NCBI GenBank assembly: GCA_963971575.1
Contig: OZ020613.1
Span: 50,028,250-50,092,249, forward strand
From: Liopterus haemorrhoidalis
Taxonomy: Eukaryota; Arthropoda; Insecta; Coleoptera; Dytiscidae
Direction of reading: 5' to 3'
DNA: 64,000 nt
This document shows, one piece after another, positions 60,124 to 64,000 of the stretch. Positions within the stretch are counted from its first letter, which is position 1. The number at the start of each line of letters is the position of its first letter. The notes under the pieces are model-generated. The model was not told where the DNA came from, searched no databases, and was given only the letters and a program-made list of their open reading frames with translations. The translations under genes were made by a program, and so were the position numbers.

Positions 60124-61565
60124 TTAGTTAGTTAGTTAAAACTTTTGGCGCACAGCAACAAAGGCTATTTGCGCCTAACGCAGCCCATCTAAATGACTAA
60201 AATATATATTAAAAACAATATATTAGACAATAAATAAAAAAAATAAAATCATTAAAAATACGCATACTCAATAAAAGAAATCTTGCACTGACAAACACAA
60301 ATAAATAATATAAAAAGTCTGTTCGAAAATTTGAACAGACTCAGGGTGATGGTAAGAGGCTATAAAAGGCCAATTACCATCGAATATCACAGTCAATAAC
60401 TAGAAACACATTAAAATAAGGTGCAAGACTTCACACATAAAACAATAAGTTCGATTCTCTCAGGAAGAGTATCAGCCTGTCCATGAGTACCCTGTCGTCA
60501 CCTAAAGCAACTGACAGGTCATAGCACAAGCCTAACCTCTCCCTGATTTCCTCGAACTGTATACACTCAGTTAAAAAGTGTAACACAGACAAATCTGTGT
60601 TACACGTCTCACAGATAGGGGACTCATCTCCTCGAAGGAGGTGTCCATGGGTCCACCAACAGTGACCTATACGGAGGCGCGTGATGGCGGTTTCCTCCCT
60701 GCGGTTAATCCTGCAGGAAGAACTCCATGGTTTAACGTCTCCCTTAATCTGTCGTAACTTAACGTTCTGTATGCTGCTCCACTCATGTTGCCACATGGCT
60801 AAAACAAGATGTTTCAGATGACTCTTTGCGTCATCTGGAAATATGAAACTAACATCAATCATAGGTCTGTGGGAGGCGGCTTTTGCTGCTACATCAGCCG
60901 CTTCGTTGCCTTTAATACCAACATATCCCGGTATCCAAAACAGCTCTACCCTCACATTCTGAGCATTCAGATTGTAGAGTAGCAACCGGATCTTTAGTAC
61001 AAGAGGATGCACTGGATCTGGATCTTGGATACTGTTCAGAGAGCTCAGCGAGTCCGTCAAGATAACACTTGACCGACTTTGCTCTGATGAAACAAAACAC
61101 AGGGCCTTGAAAATAGCGTACAGCTCAGCAGTGTACACACTCGTTATGGAGTGTAGACGGTACTGAAACTGTTGACGTGGGTTCAGAACAACGAACGCAC
61201 ACCCAACCCTGGTTCCGGATTTTGATCCGTCAGTAAAAATGACAGTATCCTCGAACCTAGGGACCAGTGTTCTTTGTAACTCATGTTCGTATTCGATAGG
61301 CAACGTAGTATCTTTATCAAACCTAGTTAATGTGAGGTTCACAAGTGGACGCGGTAGCGTCCTTGGTGGAACAGCACACAAAACGATACTTGCCATTTCG
61401 GGCATATTAAAATCAATGTCACTCAAAATGTCGAAAGTCCTCAAACCAAAAGGCCTATTGGTTCTTGGTTTTCTGTCATAAATCTCTGTGTGCCTATTTT
61501 GTAGAATAGGGTCATACGCGGGATGATCTGGCTTGGCACTGAGTGCAGCCATATACCGCAGTGAT
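60124..61565 (-). mobile_element. I-like LINE 3' fragment with 15-bp target duplication
   Basis: 1442 bp with tail, hairpin (60316-60341) and 3' half of ORF2. Flanked by a perfect ATTGAGGGACCTCAG (60109-60123 and 61566-61580). 5'-truncated after RYMAAL. Confidence 0.96.
60431..61565 (-). pseudogene. LINE ORF2 C-terminal part with RNase H
   Basis: 373 codons open to the natural stop: PRTLPRPLVNLTLTRFDKDT, RNase H (IFTDGSKSG, AELYAIF, LTDSLSSLNS, GNEAADVAAKAA), then CETCNTDLSVLHFLTEC. No RT or endonuclease because of 5' truncation. RNase H residues look intact. Confidence 0.9.
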
Positions 61566-61580
61566 ATTGAGGGACCTCAG

Positions 61581-62739
61581 ACGTTTTGACTATTGTTAGC
61601 ATGATGTCTCTCGGTTCGTGTACACGTGCAGAGCAAATTCGGCTAACAGTATTTCTATGAAACTTCATATTTAAGCTTTTGACATCAATGGCACGAATTG
61701 ATCAACTTTTGGTAAAAATCGGTTAACTATAAATAGGAATTTACTCGTGTCGGTTTTATGATTTCTGCGAATATTTCACAACAGAGAAATATTTCGAAAA
61801 AATTTATTTAACATATGTTGCTATAAAAGCAATAACTAACAACTTTTATTTGAGACATTTTTTGATAAAGCAGCATAAATTAAACAAGTACTCTGTGATG
61901 GCGGTCTGTCCTGTAATGGCTACAACTGATTTTTAGATATCTAATATATTCGAAAATTTACATCTAATCTACAATTTACAAAAACAGCCTAGATTGATCA
62001 ACAGATCGACTCTTATCTTATTGCATGATTTTTTGTTGTGTTAGGTGACATAACTAACATAAAATATCAAAAAAATGTAGTTTTAAGGAAATATAAATTT
62101 TATGCGTATCCCCTATTCCGACAATGCTATAAAACTGTCCTTCCAGGAATTCATTGGCCCTCGTCCGCCAGGTTTTTATAGCACCGGCCTGAACAACCTG
62201 CCACTTAAATGGCAAAAGTGTATAGACAATATGGGTGCATACTTAGATGAATAAAATAAATCCTTATATTTGTAAGTTATCAACCAACTTTGCCTTTTTT
62301 TTTCCTACAAATTTCATCCTTGACGACTGAATATAAAGCTTGAACCATTTTTTATCTAACTTCAATTCTGTATTTTTGTTTTCATTTTGTACTAATTCGT
62401 ACACACTTCAATGGGACTGCACTGCCGCACGTCGGAGAAAAAAGAGTTTTATATTCTCTGGAATATTTTCTGCTGGTCTAATAAACGACCCTTACTAATG
62501 GTGTCTTTTATTACTATGTTCTAAGAATTTCTCTTAGAAAGTTAAATACTTAGAAGGATTTCTTTTCAATAGTAGTATTCCTTTTACCACAAATCTTAAG
62601 TAGACATACCTGACCTTAGTTAATCTGAGTTTAAAGAGCGTTCCATTTGTATAACTATTATAAAAATAAGATAAACCAAGTTTTTTCCTCCCCCCTTTCC
62701 CTAACCAAAGTACCTGTTTCAGTATAATAAAGCATATAT
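61581..62739. other. AT-rich, no gene seen
   Basis: No ORF with a domain and no clear repeat. May hold unannotated regulatory or decayed transposon sequence. Confidence 0.5.
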
Positions 62740-62933
62740 CATGAGTTCAAAAAGTAATTACATAAGAGTTGGCTATGGAAACATAAACTAATGTCTACTG
62801 CAAGCTTTATATAACAAAATAAACTTATGACATAAAACAACAGTGATGACAGTTAATTAATTCTAAAGCTTGCATTAGACATTATTTAATTTTTCCATAG
62901 CTAACCCTTATGTAATTACTTTTTGAACTCATG
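62740..62933. mobile_element. MITE-like palindrome (194 bp)
   Basis: CATGAGTTCAAAAAGTAATT and its inverse frame the element; arms of about 70 bp include ACATAAG.GTT.GCTATGGAAA and CTAATGTCTA.TGCAAGCTTTA. Confidence 0.8.
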
Positions 62934-62935
62934 TA

Positions 62936-62996
62936 TATACCAAGTATATATTAAACCAAGTATATATTAAACCAAGTATATTTTATACCAAGTTTA
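62936..62996 (+). repeat. Short tandem repeat, 17-18 bp unit
   Basis: About three and a half copies of ACCAAGTATATATTAA beside the MITE. Confidence 0.8.
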
Positions 62997-63183
62997 AATT
63001 GTATCAGGCATGCACACCAGAGGGTGGTTGTCGGGTTCGCACCCCCCCCCCTGTAATGGATAAATAATATAGTTATTTTATAAAAATTAAGCAATTGAAA
63101 ATGAAAATCACTTGTTTAGGGTTTTGTAGGTATAACCATAAAAAACCCTTATAACGTCCCTCATGTGCCTGTCTGTACGGTAG

Positions 63184-63312
63184 GGATGGGAAAAAAACAT
63201 CGATGTATCGAAAACATCGATGTTTGTTTTTAAAACATCGATGTTTTTACCATCGATGGTCAGCTGGCGATAGTATCGATAAAACATCGATGTCTACTAC
63301 CGATGTCGATGT
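63184..63312. repeat. Cluster of CATCGATG palindromes
   Basis: At least five ACATCGATGT-type words in 130 bp after GGGATGGGAAAAAAACATCG. Such clusters occur near the ends of hAT-like elements; no transposase or second end was found. Confidence 0.6.
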
Positions 63313-63599
63313 TTAAACTTTGAAATTCAGAAACTACCGCTAGAGGCGCTGGAATCTTAAAAATTTAATTTTTATTAAAATTAGTACACAAAATATAAGC
63401 GCCATCTATTGTGATATAACAATACTAATAGTGTTAGTTTTTATTCTTCTTAGCAGTTAGCAGAATACGAAAAAATAAGAAGAAACTTCTAATTTTTGCA
63501 AAAAATGCGAACGACCAACGACGCCAACACTCTTTTTCTTTTTGAGTCTTGTTGACACTTTCTCAGTTGTTATTCCTCCAATCCCTGGATTTTTGTAAG

Positions 63600-64000
63600 T
63601 TGTCATTAGCTATTTTTTTATATATTGAAGTTGGCTTTTCCTGAACAAAATGATCAAAAGCTTCAATTAATCGGTAAAAGTAACTAGAATTGAAAATCTA
63701 CTTCCGCCTAAACCAAAGGAACAGACTGTATTTCAACTTAAAAAAGTATAAAAATAATTGTGTATGACAGTGTTATTTTTATGTTAAATAATATAAAATT
63801 AACATTAAGATTACTATATTAGTATTGTAATAAAATTCAATATTTCATTTTAGAAATGTAAAAATAGTAAAGTCTGTTCCTTTGGTTTAGGCGGAACTAG
63901 ATTTTCAATTCTAGTTATTTTTACCGATTGATTGAAGCTTTTGATCATTTTGTTAAGGAAAAGCCAACTTCAATATATAAAAAAATATCTAATGACAAAT
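63600..64000. mobile_element. MITE-like inverted repeat (arms about 130 bp)
   Basis: Left arm 63600-63728 and right arm from about 63870 to the window end pair over TGTCATTAG, TATATTGAAGTTGGCTTTTC, AAAATGATCAAAAGCTTCAA and CCTAAACCAAAGGAACAGAC. The centre is AT-rich and non-coding. A half copy lies at 58014-58110. Confidence 0.8.

Overview
The window looks like a transposon-packed piece of an arthropod (most likely insect) nuclear genome. There is no bacterial gene organisation and I find no recognisable host gene, rRNA, tRNA gene or CRISPR. The element types present (Ty3/Gypsy LTR elements, Jockey and I-like LINEs, P, pogo and mariner/DUF4817-type DNA transposons, a MADF-domain ORF, tRNA-derived SINEs) suggest an insect but do not give a species.

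Layout. 1-2579: 5'-truncated I-like LINE on the minus strand, sitting in a family-C LTR (2580-2721 plus 4278-5300) that also carries a Jockey ORF1 piece (2722-4277). 5306-29300: a head-to-tail chain of Gypsy LTRs and elements of three related families (A, B, C), joined by the short sequence CGGA(T): LTR B'' (5306-6669), full element A on the minus strand (6674-14185, LTRs identical as far as read), element B (14190-20548), a solo B LTR (20553-22263), element C (22269-29300). 29301-35838: a 395-bp LINE 3' end, then a near full-length I-like LINE with ORF1, ORF2, 5' monomer repeats and a 3' hairpin. 35839-44343: element D with decayed gag-pol, a LINE ORF1 piece, a Jockey with its endonuclease deleted, and another C-type LTR. 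44344-56611: dead DNA transposons and LINE ends, including a composite unit of about 3.7 kb (MADF + LINE RT + P-transposase + pogo) present twice and a bit in tandem. 56612-64000: AT-rich, non-coding, with direct and inverted repeats, two SINEs and another LINE 3' fragment with a perfect 15-bp target duplication.

How the parts fit. Families A, C and D use the same gag-pol layout: gag with a short zinc knuckle, an A AAA AAC slippery heptamer just before the gag stop, and pol in the -1 frame with protease (DTA), RT, RNase H and integrase. A has lost its integrase core. B keeps integrase but has lost the rest of gag and the protease. Both sit at CGGA duplications, so at least A needed outside help to integrate.

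The most unusual feature is in the LTRs. Each carries a long proline/arginine-rich ORF inside the transcribed region, with motifs shared by the families but with no in-frame AUG. In A and B more than 1 kb of the sense strand around this ORF has no AUG in any frame, although the antisense strand has a normal number. I take this LTR-coded, AUG-free leader ORF as the best candidate for an undescribed system.
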